Below are positions 34,123 to 46,100 of a stretch of 64,000 bases of DNA, one piece after another (position 1 is the first letter of the stretch; each line of letters opens with the position of its first letter). Both the position numbers and the translations under genes were made by a program. The stretch is from the NCBI GenBank assembly GCA_026874595.1, contig CM049317.1:27244401-27308400 (forward strand), read 5' to 3'. Below the pieces are notes generated by a model, which saw only the letters and a list, made by a program, of their open reading frames with translations, was not told the origin of the DNA and did not search any database. Source of the stretch: Sipunculus nudus. Lineage: Eukaryota > Annelida > Sipuncula > Golfingiida > Sipunculidae.

Positions 34123-35677
34123 TCTTTCTTTTTATGCCCCCGCCACAAAGTGGCCGGGGCATATAGTTTTACCCATGTCCGTCATTCCGTCATTCCGAAA
34201 TCAAACAGTTGTACGGACTTTTTTTCGCAATGCCTGCAGATATTGGCCTAATTTTTGGTGTGTGGGCAGAAATAGACCAGTTACAGATCGAGTTCGCGTT
34301 CCGTCCTGGTTGACCTACTTTTGACCGTTTTACGGCTCCTGAACATAGAAAATTTCATGAAAAATATGAAATTTCATGACAAATACACATGTACAGACTT
34401 TTTTTCGCAGTGCCTGCAGATATTGGCCTGATTTTTGGTGTGTGGACAGATATAGACCAGTTACAGATCGAGTTCGCGTTTCGTCCCGGTTGACCTACTT
34501 TTGACTGTTTTACGTCTCCTAAACTTAGAAAATTTAATGAAAAATAGAAATATTCATGACAGATACACATGTACGGACTTTTTTTCGCAATGCCTGCAGA
34601 TATTAGCCTGATGTTTGGTGTGTGGGCAAATAAAGACCAGTTACAGATCAAGTTCGCGTTTCGTCCCGGTTGACCTACTTTTGACCGTTGTACAAACATA
34701 GAAAATTTCATGAAAAATAGAAATATTCATGAAAGATACACATGTACAGACTTTTTTTCGCAATGCCTGCAGATATTGGCCTGATTTTTGGTGTGTGGGC
34801 AGATATAGACCTGTTACAGATCGAGTTCGCGTTTCGTCCTGGTTGACCTACTTTTGACCGTTTTACGGCTCCTGAACATAGAAAATTTCATGAAAAATAT
34901 GAAATATCATGACAAATACACATGTACAGACTTTTTTTTCGCAATGCCTGCAGATATTGGCCTGATTTTTTATGTGTGGCCAGATATTAACCAGTTACAG
35001 ATTGAGTTCGCATTTCGTCCTGGTTGACCTACTTTTGACTGTTTTACGGCTCCTGAACATAGAAAATTTCATGTAAAACATAAATTTTCATGAAAAACAT
35101 AAATTTTCATGACAAATACACTTGTACAGACTTTTCTTCACAATATCTGCAGATATTGGCCTGATTTTTGGTGTGTGGGCAGATAATGACCAGTTACAGA
35201 TCAAGTTCACGTTTTGTCCCAGTTGACCTATTTTTGACCGTTTGACGGTGCTCTAACAAAGAAAATTTCATAAAAAGGTGCATATGTATGGACTTTTTTC
35301 CTCAATGCCTGCAGATACCACCGTGATTTTTTATGTGTGGGCAGATAATGACAGTTACAGATCGAGTTCGCGTTTCATCCCGGTTGACCTACTTTTGATT
35401 GTTTTACGGCTCCTAAACATAGAAAATTTCATGAAAGACAGAAATTTTTATGGAAAATGCACATGTATGGACTTTCTTCCACAATGCCTGCATATACTGG
35501 CATGATTTTTGGTGTGTTGCTTGATAATGACCCGTTACAGATCGAGTTTGCATTTTGCCCTTGTTGACCTACTTTTGACCATACGACACCTTCTGAACTT
35601 AAAAAAATTTTCAAAATTTTACAAATGTTTCTAATTTGCCCAAGGCGGGGGCATTCGTGTCGTTCCGACACATCTAG
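34123..35677 (+). mobile_element. Helitron-like element with internal tandem repeats (pearl-like)
   Basis: It begins A|TC at 34122/34123 and runs into TTTTTATGCCCCCGCC. It ends GGCGGGGGCAT, a hairpin GTGTCG-ttc-CGACAC, AT, then CTAG|T at 35674-35678. TC start, hairpin, CTAG end and A|T target are Helitron hallmarks. The core has eight tandem units of about 163-199 bp (commonly 180), each containing ACTTTTTTTCGCAATGCCTG, a CAGATATTGGCCTGATTTTT-like stretch, GACCAGTTACAGATCGAGTT and GGTTGACCTACTTTTGAC. Elements with such cores are known in bivalves. It is nested in the hAT remnant. No Rep/helicase coding. Confidence 0.75.
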
Positions 35678-36092
35678 TTTCTTCCATATATCAAACTGAT
35701 GACATTAAAATGAATAATTTCAAATAGTAAATATATCAAAGTAAATGGTGCAGTTCTTGTTAACCCCTATTAAACAGTGTTTGTTCTCTGAAACCATATA
35801 CCACCCTGATTGACTCTTGGGTTGTTACATCACTATGTTTGAAAGTAATTTAAATGACAGTTTGAAAGCTTGTCAGGTGTTATATTTCACTCTCAATATT
35901 GAACTGTTTTCATTAAAACATTGAATCTAAAAAAAACCACACATTGCAAGACTGAACTACTAAACCAGCTTGTTTTTACTTAATCATTCCGTGTTCAAAT
36001 TTATGGTTTAATATCCAAATGCCTGTGTAAATATTTTTTTAACAAAAGAGAGGAAAATAAAAAAAAATCCACATTTTTACAACAATGACTCT

Positions 36093-36095
<3 letters not shown>

Positions 36096-36146
<51 letters not shown>
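36096..36146. repeat. (TA)n microsatellite
   Basis: About 50 bp of uninterrupted TA dinucleotide, then degenerate ATATATTTAA sequence, within the hAT remnant. Confidence 0.95.
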
Positions 36147-36150
<4 letters not shown>

Positions 36151-37379
36151 TATATTTAAAACTATATATGTATTCTTTATGCTTTATTCTTCATATAATA
36201 ATGATCAAGGATGATCTGCATCAACAGTTTCCTAAGTAACAATTTTATGTCAAAGTGACGAGAAAAGGTGATGACTTGTTTGTCGCAGGTCCTGAAAAAG
36301 TCATGAAAAAGTCATGAAATTTTGATTTGCTGGAAGTGTATGAACCCTGAAAGATATGAGTGATTTTATCCCACAGCAGACAAACAGATGGACTCTGTGC
36401 AAAATGGCTGCAGGTAGCACCACCATTTTTGTGTATGTTATAAAGCTATCCAAGGGCTACATTTGTATAAAAAATTTTTCCTGATTGGTAAAACGAGTCC
36501 GGAGATATAAGCATTAATGTCTGCAGCGTGAACGTGAATGTAGGTGGTGCCACCTGTCATAAAATCAAGAAAGCTATGCGGGATGTATACGCATGCCGTA
36601 TTTCAGGTAATTTGGTCAAACCACTGCAGAGATATGAGTGATTTTAACCCAAGGCAGACAAACAGATGGACGTTGTGCAAAAATGGCTGCAGGTGGCGCC
36701 ACCATTTTTTGTGTGTGTTATAAAGCTATCCAAGGGCTACATTTGTATGAATTTTTTTTCCTGATCGGTCAAACAGTTCCCGAGATATGTGGGTTCATGA
36801 GTGGAAACAGACGCACAAATGGATGCTGGGCAGAGAGGAAAGGTCAGAGGTCAAGGCCAATTGGTTAGGGTCAGAGGTCAAGGCCATTTGGTTAGGCACC
36901 AGTTCACATGTGACCCGATAATTTGTGTAAGTTTCAGAAAAATCGGTCCAGTAGTCTCAGAGGAGTTCTCCGGAAACGAACACTTCGTTTTGGCGGATAC
37001 AAATATAATGGATTTCCGTTATACTTATTATAATGTGTATCTTATTTTGGACATCTGTCACTAATTCATATTTTAATTCTAGTTACAATTATTTTGAGCT
37101 TAGATGACTTTCAGTCATGCTGAGCTATAGAAATTGCTTTTCCTTCTGTGCAGTTGTAATGCACCAAAAAAATTAACATCTAGGGAGGTCAATAAAAAAT
37201 CTCCTTGAAAACCTGCAACTTGTTTAGAAAGATTGTGGATGCATTTTAAGCCAAACATTTCATCCCAAACCTTTTATCTAGCACATAAATGTGACCCGCA
37301 AATAGGAGATTAACCTGATCATCCTTGGAGTCATCATATAGTATGAATTAATGCCTTTTTCTCAGGAATGATTTGCCAT

Positions 37380-37990
37380 ATTGCCCTGTAATAGTGCTTG
37401 TCTATAGATCTTAGGTACCTCCCTCTCATATTCAAGACTGGTGGTGCCATCTGCTATCGTTTTTGTGTGGCGTCCATCTGTACATTTGCTTTAGCTGAAA
37501 ATTGCTCATACCTCAGGAGTCGTTCAATGTATTGGTCTGAAATTTGGCATGTACCAGTAATGCATATCTTTTTTATCAAATTTAACACACTAAATGTTTT
37601 GGCTATATTCTTTGAAGAGTTTGAAAACTGGAGCACTTTACTCTTATCTTCAAGGTCAAATCAGTGGGACACTAGTATAATTGTATAATTGTTAACCCTA
37701 TAACTCTCTAAATACAAAAAAACGATTTCCCTTCAAATTTGGCACTCAAGTTGCTTCAACAATGCTCTTTGACAGGGTAAAAACTGGTGACATTTCGGAA
37801 GTCAAATCAGCGGAATTATAGGTCATCATTTTTAGGATTTCTTGTGAATGTGATAACATATTTTGTCCCCAAATTTGATAGACAAAGTGTAATAAGAATA
37901 GTTTTTATGATGAAATGCAGAACAATGGCTATGTATGTCCTATAAGTCACGTGACAACTCTGCATCAAAACTTTTGTGTCGTGCATGCCT
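37380..37990 (+). repeat. Interspersed repeat related to the block at 27390
   Basis: It contains CTTCAAGGTCAAATCAGTGG and a further TCAAATCAGCGGAA, words shared with the block at 27390-27985. It also has GGTGGTGCCATCTG and GGCGTCCATCTGT, which recall the Helitron-like family A units. It is probably a decayed composite. No gene is seen. Confidence 0.5.
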
Positions 37991-38498
37991 GGGCAAACTA
38001 GCCCAAGACCGAGAGAAGACTATCCATCTGCTGTAACAACAGTGAGAGCTGATCTGAAATAAAAGGGAAGTGTCAACCATTCCTCATCTTGTTCCTCGCT
38101 AACCCCATTATACAAGTATACACACAAAAGACATTGTAATATATTGTTTGAGACTGGGTTCCCATACCTTACTGCTCTACCAGCTACAGATCCCTAACAT
38201 GCTTAAGAACCAGAATGGACCAACCAGAGGTGAAACTACCTGTTATGCCTAGGCAATGGACAACCCACCTAGTGCACATGCTGACTTGGACTGCCAAGTC
38301 TGCTTGATGAATTAAGGGCAGAAGATCATTTTATAAGAGTATTTTTTTCTGAACTCTACATGAGAAGATCAAAGACCAGAATTAAATCTTTTAACAACAT
38401 AGACAAATGTTAAGCTAAAATCTCATGCTAGTCAGCGGAGTGTCATGACCCATGGGTCTATTGTTTTAGCTAATCTGGCCATTGGCTACGCTCTTTAC

Positions 38499-38544
38499 AC
38501 AGCGCTTTACCTATAGGGCTACTTCCTATATCGTAAGGCGCTGT
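38499..38544. other. 46-bp hairpin (12-bp outer stem, inner stem)
   Basis: ACAGCGCTTTAC (38499-38510) pairs with GTAAGGCGCTGT (38533-38544) with one mismatch. The loop can pair again through CTATAGG and CCTATAT. It lies at the left margin of the promoter-like patch. Function unknown. Confidence 0.6.
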
Positions 38545-38589
38545 TTGTTATGACCTCGTATCCTGCTTTGCAACACCAGAGGGAAGCAC

Positions 38590-39075
38590 TGTATTTTTGT
38601 CCAATCAGATGAAACTTTGTGCTGGAAGACAAAGCCAAGCGAGGAATACACGGAGCCAATCATATTAATTTCTTTTTGAGTGACAGCTCATCCCCCAGCG
38701 TAACCGTCTAAACAGGCCACAGGCTCAGAGAGAATTGCCCCTGACGTGGTTTGCTTAGGGCCTTGGGCACATAGGATGCTCGGCCGGGAGCTGAAATTCA
38801 AACGAAACGTAACAACAAAGGCTGCGTGCACACCTCGCTGGCTGGTTTCAGTTCTGCAGACAACAGATACATGGCTACGCTAACACAGTCATAATGTCAT
38901 AATCGAATCGGTCGATGATGCGAGAATGCACAGGGAGCAATTTAACTTCGACCGGAAACTCATCAAACGGCGCTTGAAGCGCGGCAATGGGCGGAGCCAG
39001 GATGCCTGTTTGAGTGTTTGTTTATTGGCATCTGATTGGCTGCTTGTCACATCGTACGCATGTTTATATCAGTGG
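38590..39075 (+). promoter_or_regulatory. CCAAT-box-rich, CpG-rich promoter-like patch with no assigned gene
   Basis: Two CCAATCA sites (about 38601 and 38655), a GC box GGGCGGAGCC at 38989-38998, two inverted CCAAT boxes (ATTGG at 39024-39028 and GATTGG at 39034-39039) and a TATA-like TTTATA at 39062 occur within 490 bp. CpGs are much denser than in the surrounding AT-rich DNA (for example GGCGCTTGAAGCGCGGC). The order GC box, CCAAT, CCAAT, TATA-like fits a plus-strand promoter firing near 39090. The only downstream frame (39131-39343, 70 aa) is unremarkable. It may drive a non-coding RNA, be the relic of a retrocopied promoter, or be part of a mobile element. Confidence 0.4.
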
Positions 39076-41309
39076 ACAACCAACCGCCATCTGGTGTCTA
39101 AATAAATCATAAACGGTCAAAGCTGGCAGCGTGAAAATCAGTTGCTTCTTTAGAAGCGCAAGATTTCCGCTGCCTCGGGAGCGTAGCCATTGGCCCCATG
39201 AACTTAAGCCATTTCAATACAGTGTCCGTATATTTGTCCTTCCCTCTGGCCAAAATTTTTCAAAAAGATTCTTTTATTTTATTGATTTTGTTTTATATGG
39301 TAGGGCAAAGTGTGGATTCTCAAATTTCTACACAGAATTTTGAAATTATGCAATAACGCTTACATTTTCCTGTTCATAAAAAGTTTCTTTTCTCAAATTC
39401 TTGACCCATTTTGATTTTGTTAATTTGATAGGGTGATGTGTTTGCTTGACACATCTACACAGAATTTTTAATTATTTATTATGCAGATTCAAGCAAACTT
39501 TTTTTTCAAAAAAAAAAAAAAAACAATACTTCTCCTTTATTTCTTGACCAAATTTAATTCTTTTTTTTTAACAGAAAGGGTTAGGAACTTTTACTTTGGA
39601 ACTTGAAATAATTTAAGACTTTGTTAATTTATTATGCAAATTAGTTTTAGGTGCTGCCTTCCAAACTTTACACAGCATTTCAGCTCGCAGGTTGGGCCCC
39701 TCGAGATAGAAACAACACATCGTGATGAAAAGTTCATTTCATGCACTTAGTGAAAATATTAAATGTCAGTGTCATCAGAAGTGTCATTAACATTTTGGTT
39801 TATTCAGTTACCTGGTATAATATCATGTCTCAAAGTTTTAGAGATACCAGGTTTTAGATCATAGTCTCAGTTTTCCAGATATCATGTACTAGGTCATTGC
39901 CTTTTTTTTTGAGATATCAGGGATGAGGTTATGTTTTTAGTATGTTTTAGATATCATTCTTTAGATCATATCACAAGTTTTCATGCCCCAAATTTCTCAG
40001 ACATCAGTGATATCCGGGCTTAGATAATCTCTCTCTAGTTTTAGAAATGTCTGGTATTATTTAGTGTCTCCATGTTTAGAGATTTCAAGATCATGAATTA
40101 TTACTAGATCATTTCTAAATTTTTGAAGATATGAAGGATTAGATTGTCACAAGGTTTATAGATATAAAGATTTAGAATGGTCTCAAATTGTTGAGATGTC
40201 AGGTAGTAGAATAGATGATGTCTCAAGCTCACAGATCAGATAGATTTGAACATGTCTCAAATTTACGATGTCTTAAGATATCAAGGGGTTAGAAATGTCT
40301 GGTATTGAATATCTAAATTTTTAGAGAAATGATGGATTAGATCATGTCATGTGTTTAGAATTACCAGGAATAAGATGTCTCAAATTTCTGAGATATCAGT
40401 ATAAAGTCATATTTTGTCATCCTAATCCCCTGAGCATGCAAAGCATGCATTTGTATCAAAGATCAACCATAAATACTCACAAGGTAAACTTCTATCTTTA
40501 TTCTAAAAGTAAGAAACTTATAAAAAAACACATTAAAGCAATGATAATACATTACTTAAATTCATCCAAATCACTTAATCTTTTAATCTCAGTATGTTTA
40601 CCGACTTACCGGTAACATTGATTTGTGTTAGATTCTTGATCTACGCTTACTTCACCCTACAATGATGGCAAGTGGCAATGTAATGACAAATATTTCACAG
40701 TCACACATATAAAACAATACTGTGTCTCAATTTTTAGCTTTCTATCAAGACTGATCATGTAAAAATATCCATGCAGGCTTTTGAATACAAAACATACTTT
40801 GCAGATTTGATATATTATTTAGTATTTCACTTCTTGCACATATGTAATTATAATTAAAATCCATTATGACAATGTTTAAGTAAGGTGAATGGTTGATAAA
40901 ATTAACATAGTTTACATCTAGATTTATAATAAATTCATTGTAAAAAAATCTGCAAAGGTTTCATCTAATTGAGTATCATGTGTTTGGAATGTAAAAAATA
41001 AATATTATAACTATTTCATGTGAACAAAAAAAAATCCCTCAGCAGTACTGCCACTACAAGTGCTATACAAAATACATAAATGCTTTACTTGAGGTGCATT
41101 ACATATGAAGGTCTAACCTACTTTTCAATATACGCTAATAATATTATATGGGATTGCCTTACAAGTGCATACAGCATACCGACAGGTAATACAATCCTAA
41201 TCTAATCAAATATAATGTATAAGGATGTCTTACTAGTGGACATTCCTTCATGTGGAGAAGTTATCTCATATATACTCAGCTACAGAACATACTGTGTTAT
41301 CCGACTACA

Positions 41310-42045
41310 CAGTATTCCTCACTACATTGTAATAAAGTGAACCTCGCTACATGGTAAAACCTCACTACCTTACACTGTAATAAAGTATACCTCACTGCAA
41401 GGTATACCCCGCAATATTGTAATACAGAACCCCTCACTACAAGGTATACCCCAATACATTGTAATACAGTATACCTCACTACAAGGTATACCCCGCAATA
41501 TTGTAATACAGTATACCTCACTACAAGGTATACCCCGCAATATTGTAATACAGTATACTGATACTTCACCGCATGGTATACCTGACTACATTGTAATACA
41601 ATATACCTCACTACATGGTATACCCCACTACATTTTAATACAGTATACCCCACTACAAGGTGTAAACCACAATATTGTAATCCAGTATACCTTACTACAT
41701 GATAAACCCAACTACATTGTAATTCAGTATACCTCACTACATGGTAAACCCAACTACATTGTAATTCAGTATACCTCACTACATGGTAAACCCAACTACA
41801 TTGTAATTCAGTATACCTCACTACATGATAAACCAAACTACATTGTAATTCAGTATACCTCACTACATGGTAAACCCAACTACATTGTAATTCAGTATAC
41901 CTCACTACATGGTAAACCCAACTACATTGTAATTCAGTATACCTTACTACATGATAAACCCAACTACATTGTAATTCAATATACCTCACTACATGATAAA
42001 CCCAACTACATTGTAATTCAGTATACCTCACTACATGGTATCATC
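41310..42045. repeat. 42-bp minisatellite
   Basis: The right half (about 41690-42040) holds about eight clean 42-bp units containing TACCTCACTACATGGTAAAC and CCAACTACATTGTAATTCAG. The left half holds older, more variable units with CCCCGCAATATTGTAATACA. Because 42 is a multiple of three and one minus-strand frame lacks stops, a 244-codon open frame exists there, with a 14-residue period (VRYTELQCSWVYHV). I treat it as an accident of the repeat, not as a gene. Confidence 0.9.
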
Positions 42046-43195
42046 ATTACAAGTTACATATACTTTGTGGAGAAAGTATCTCTTCAAAACTACCAGTAGG
42101 CTAAATAATCATGCACAGTTATCTTAGTGGAGCAACATTAGTTGAGTTGCAGAAATAATATCCCCTGCATAACGCTTAACATGATGATATCTTACTCTAT
42201 TAACAACATTTTATTGTGTGGAGAATGTATCTCATTAACATGCAAAATAAAAACTTAAAGACAATACTTGACTAAATTAACAAATGCTTGCCAGGCAGAC
42301 CCTCCCCCCCCCCCCTTTCAAAATACCAGCAATCCAAACAAGACAAATTACAAAGGCAGTACCTGCAATTAAATTTATTAGGTAACAGGTGAGAAACCTC
42401 AAAATACAGTTAAATACAAATTGCTACTACTTACTTGAAACAAAATGCCATCAGCATAATTCTGAACTCCTAGTGCACATGAGACAGTGGCCAAGTTTAA
42501 AAATAAAATGTTGTAAAACACCCAAAATATAAAAATTTCAGATATTTTTATAATATATAAACAATTTATAAAAAAAAAATGTTAGGCAAGGTGCTTATGT
42601 GGAACAAATACTGGTAATATTTGTATCGTATTATATATGCAAACAACAAACTGGCAAAGTTTGTATCATGAATTATAAAAGCACATAATAAACTGGCAAA
42701 GGTTTGAACCATGTATTATAAATGCATATAATTAACTGGCAGAAAATTGTATCAAGAATAATAAATGCACATTATAAACCTTTGTCATACCTCTTGGCAG
42801 AAATACTTAAATAATCCCTTAAGTCAGGGCGTAAACTTCCATGTGCAAAAAAAAAAGGCCAGCATGGTAGTTACCCTGTATAAGATGCAAATTTATTATA
42901 TTATTACTCATCCCAAGATGTTGCTTACATATTGTCAATACAAAATAACGAAGGTAAATAATTTGTATGCAACATGCACTTTGTGCAATTTGACACTAAG
43001 GCATATTAAGCTGTCACCCTGTGTTCTCACATAATGTCTGACCTGTAAGATTTTAAAGAAAGTTCTCTCAGCTGGGCAATGTTTTAAATAACACTTCCTT
43101 GTGACAACAGATGTTATGCTGGCGTTCAGGTGTTGTCATGTGTACACTCTTGGTTGATATGTTATGGAGTGTTCTATCAGACAGAGGTCATGATC

Positions 43196-46100
43196 TCAGT
43201 GATGGAACAGACGGACGTTGGTGTGGACCATCGTGATCAAGTGATCGTTACAGGCGTCCACAACGCTTGAGTCATTGGCAGATCCAGCAGGAGACGCAAT
43301 GTACTCAACACCCGACTGTAAAACAAGGATTGTATCCAAGATGCAGTCAAATATAAAAGCACCATGAAGATAAACTAGGTATTATTCTGCTCTCAGAAAT
43401 TCAGAGGCAGCTTGTTATTTTATGTGATGGTTAAAATATATAAATCTGTGAGTTTGTGATAAGACACAGGGAGTTTACAAGTTTTCTATCAAGATTACAT
43501 TAAAAGATTTTTACAGGTGCAATACAGGAAAATTTATGAAAATATATGAACATACAATATATAATACTTTGGGCTGACTCAAGTTTTAGACTGATACACA
43601 GGGTTGGAATATCACAATATCTGACAGCTGTGATAGCAGTATCCTTAACTCCCCTATAATCATGATATCATTTTTGTCCACAGTTTTTCTACACAGACAT
43701 GGCCTTTTAGGCTAAATACATCAAGATAATGGCATCAACATGGTCTTCCTGTGTTCAGAAGATCTGATATTTTCAAGGATAAAATTTATTTTAATATGGG
43801 AGTGTTCCAAATGACCATGTTCAACAAACTGACGGAAACTTGTTCTTTGGAAACTCTGGCAATTTTCAAGTTTATATAGTCCCAGAAACATGGCCGATAG
43901 TACTGACATTTGTGATCAGGCGACAAAAGCAGCAGTATCCTTGCCAGGTGTTGATATTATGATATCATGATAAATCGCAATAAATTATGAATCATTATCA
44001 TGATTATGAAATCTGACATTGTCTTGAACCTAAGGATAAACAAGTCAAATCATTACCTGGTATGCACGGTCAATGTTGTCTCTGAACGGGAAGAAAGCAT
44101 CGGAGCTCAGGGCTACTCCCTTCAGCTGCTCCAACCACTGTTTACGCTCCATTGCACTCAGCTGCTCGGGTGGCCGCTCCAGCATACTCTCCCATGCAGA
44201 TGTCTCCATGTCCTGGATTTTAAATTAAACTGCTGATCCCAGATGTATGGAAAGTTAAAAGTATCCTATGAACCTACTGTGGGTTGTTCTCAAAGGTTTC
44301 AATTTTGCAATATTAACGAAGACAAAATTATCACAAAATAAAAGCTTTGTGAATGAAACACCATATCTGCACAGGTAAACAGTAATTTATTCTATATCCT
44401 CAATGGCATCCCATGTATACTGCAATAATATAAGCATACATTTTATGATCCCATAATTAAGAATTTCCATCAGTAAAATTGTCCTTAAGCTCTTCAAGCA
44501 ATTGCCAAGATTTTGTGTGTATATTAATTAATTGTTTTAGTAATGCTCATGTATATTGTGGAGGTTACTGGATTGTATATCATGAAAAATGAAACCTTCG
44601 CGTAACACTTAAGAAGTGAAAATCATGAATATTTAACCTTGTGAGTACGAAGCCAGCCAAAGTATGTACATCAGTTAAATGAAACAGAACTGTAATATTA
44701 TACAGAACAAAGGGTCACACATTCAGTATTATCAGTAAACATGCCTCTTCCAGTTCCTGCATTTATACTTATTCAGAATGTATTGTAATACAGATCCTTA
44801 AAGAATTGGGTTCTCCGCAGAAATATCATGACTACTTTCTCATATATATTAAATATCATGACTACTTTCTCATATATACTAATAGAAATGATAAGTACTA
44901 CTTTATTTTATGTTACAATCATAATCCTTAATCCGTTTCATATTCTAAATTTTGCAAGAGCAAACATGCAAGCCATTTGATTTCCTATTGATTTCTTTCA
45001 GAGTCCCATCTGGCTTGGTAAAAATGTTATTTAATTAATTCATAGGTTACATACCTGTCCAACTGTGCCATTTACATATATATCAATCACGTTAGACATC
45101 TCTGCCCTCTTCACGCCTTTCTTGAAGGTCATACCCAGCACCCTTGGATGATGTCTCAGCCACCTTAAAAAAAGAAATGGTAAATACAATTTGTCCACAG
45201 CACCATAAACAGCAAACTGCAAATGGGAACATGGAGATGGCATCTTACACAAAATATATTTTTTATCATGATTATAACATTAAAAAATCACTTTATCCAA
45301 ATTAACCCGAAATAAACCTTACACCTGAATTTTAAGTAACCATACCTAAATTGAGAAAAATTTCAAATGTTGTTGCCATAATTTTTTTTTGAACTTTTCA
45401 AAACTAAAGTAGACTTATAGGTCATATTATCTTAATTACAACTGCAGCATCTAGTCTGGTATAATTGCCAGGAGGGCATGTGTTCTTTCCTGATTGTGTG
45501 TCTGGGTGTTTGTTCACAACACAACTCATGCAATCATGAATGGAATTCCATGAAATTTTCAGTGCACCTCTGTAATGAGTCAACAAAAAATTAATAAGAT
45601 TTTGGTGTGGGTCCGGTTCATAAACTGGATCCAGGAAGGACTTCAAAGAATATTCACAAATGTGGTCATATCTGCCCAACTGAACATGGGAATATGTGTC
45701 AAATAAGTGAATGCAAACACTTGTTGGGGAACATATGCACTGATGAACATGGGGAATATGGGCCAATAAGTGAATGAAAGCAAGGTTTGTGGAGTACCCC
45801 ACATTGAGGACTGCCCACACGGTGGAGGCCTGCATTCATGAGAATGCATATTTCTAGTTCAGTGTATATTTGCATACACCGGAACACTCTTACCAGTTGT
45901 TGGCCTTATCACCAGCCAGTCGGACACAGTGGATGCGAGATTGCTGGCCAGCCCCGATACCGATGACCTGGCCGTCTTTGGCATAACATACAGAGTTGGA
46001 TTGTGTGTATTTAAGAGCAATGGTGGCCACAATCAGATCACGTACAGCATCTTCTGGTAGCTAAAATATACAGAAAAAAAATCTCATGTCTGATTATGAT

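Larger units (their letters stand above)
32263..36349. mobile_element. hAT-type DNA transposon remnant inserted in Helitron-like element A
   Basis: The ends are CAGGGTTCGTAC and GTATGAACCCTG, inverted with 11 of 12 matches. They are followed inward by AAAAAGTCATGATTTTT-type sequence at left and CTGAAAAAGTCATGAAAAAG at right. It is flanked by AAAGA on both sides (32258-32262 and 36350-36354), a 5-bp target duplication. CAGGG ends with subterminal AAAGTCATG are typical of hAT elements, some groups of which make short duplications. Total 4087 bp, of which about 1.55 kb is a younger nested insertion. I see no intact transposase. Confidence 0.75.
32024..37012 (-). mobile_element. Helitron-like non-autonomous element A, copy 2, split by a later insertion
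   Basis: The left piece 32024-32262 has the CTAG end, GTAGTCGACAAGCGACTAC hairpin and GTATCCGCC block seen at 11663. The right piece 36350-37012 continues the same consensus from AAAGATATGAGTGATTTTAT through GGTGGCGCCACC units to TTTTGGCGGATAC. In the uninterrupted copy at 11663, CCACTGCCGAGATATGAGTG runs straight through the break point, so the two pieces were once one element. The 5' limit near 37012 is approximate. Confidence 0.75.
25770..43195. other. Convergent intergenic region between PDSS1 and ATIC
   Basis: A 17.4-kb gap between two convergent stop codons. It should contain both 3' untranslated regions, but I cannot place the poly(A) sites. Features I could recognise are listed separately: repeat blocks at 27.4 and 37.4 kb, a palindromic MITE at 29.3 kb, a Harbinger-like MITE at 29.7 kb, a 41-bp tandem repeat at 30.5 kb, the nested transposon block at 32.0-37.0 kb, a promoter-like patch at 38.5-39.1 kb and a minisatellite at 41.3 kb. 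In the rest (about 25.8-27.4, 28.0-29.2, 30.7-32.0, 39.2-41.3 and 42.1-43.1 kb) I find no supported gene. Confidence 0.6.

Noticed and set aside
34140-35680. Regularly spaced repeats resembling a CRISPR array
   Set aside because: Units are about 180 bp with no unique spacers, inside a eukaryotic Helitron-like element.
41297-42031. 244-codon minus-strand frame with 14-residue repeats
   Set aside because: It is entirely a product of the 42-bp minisatellite, whose period is a multiple of three. No unique sequence at either end.
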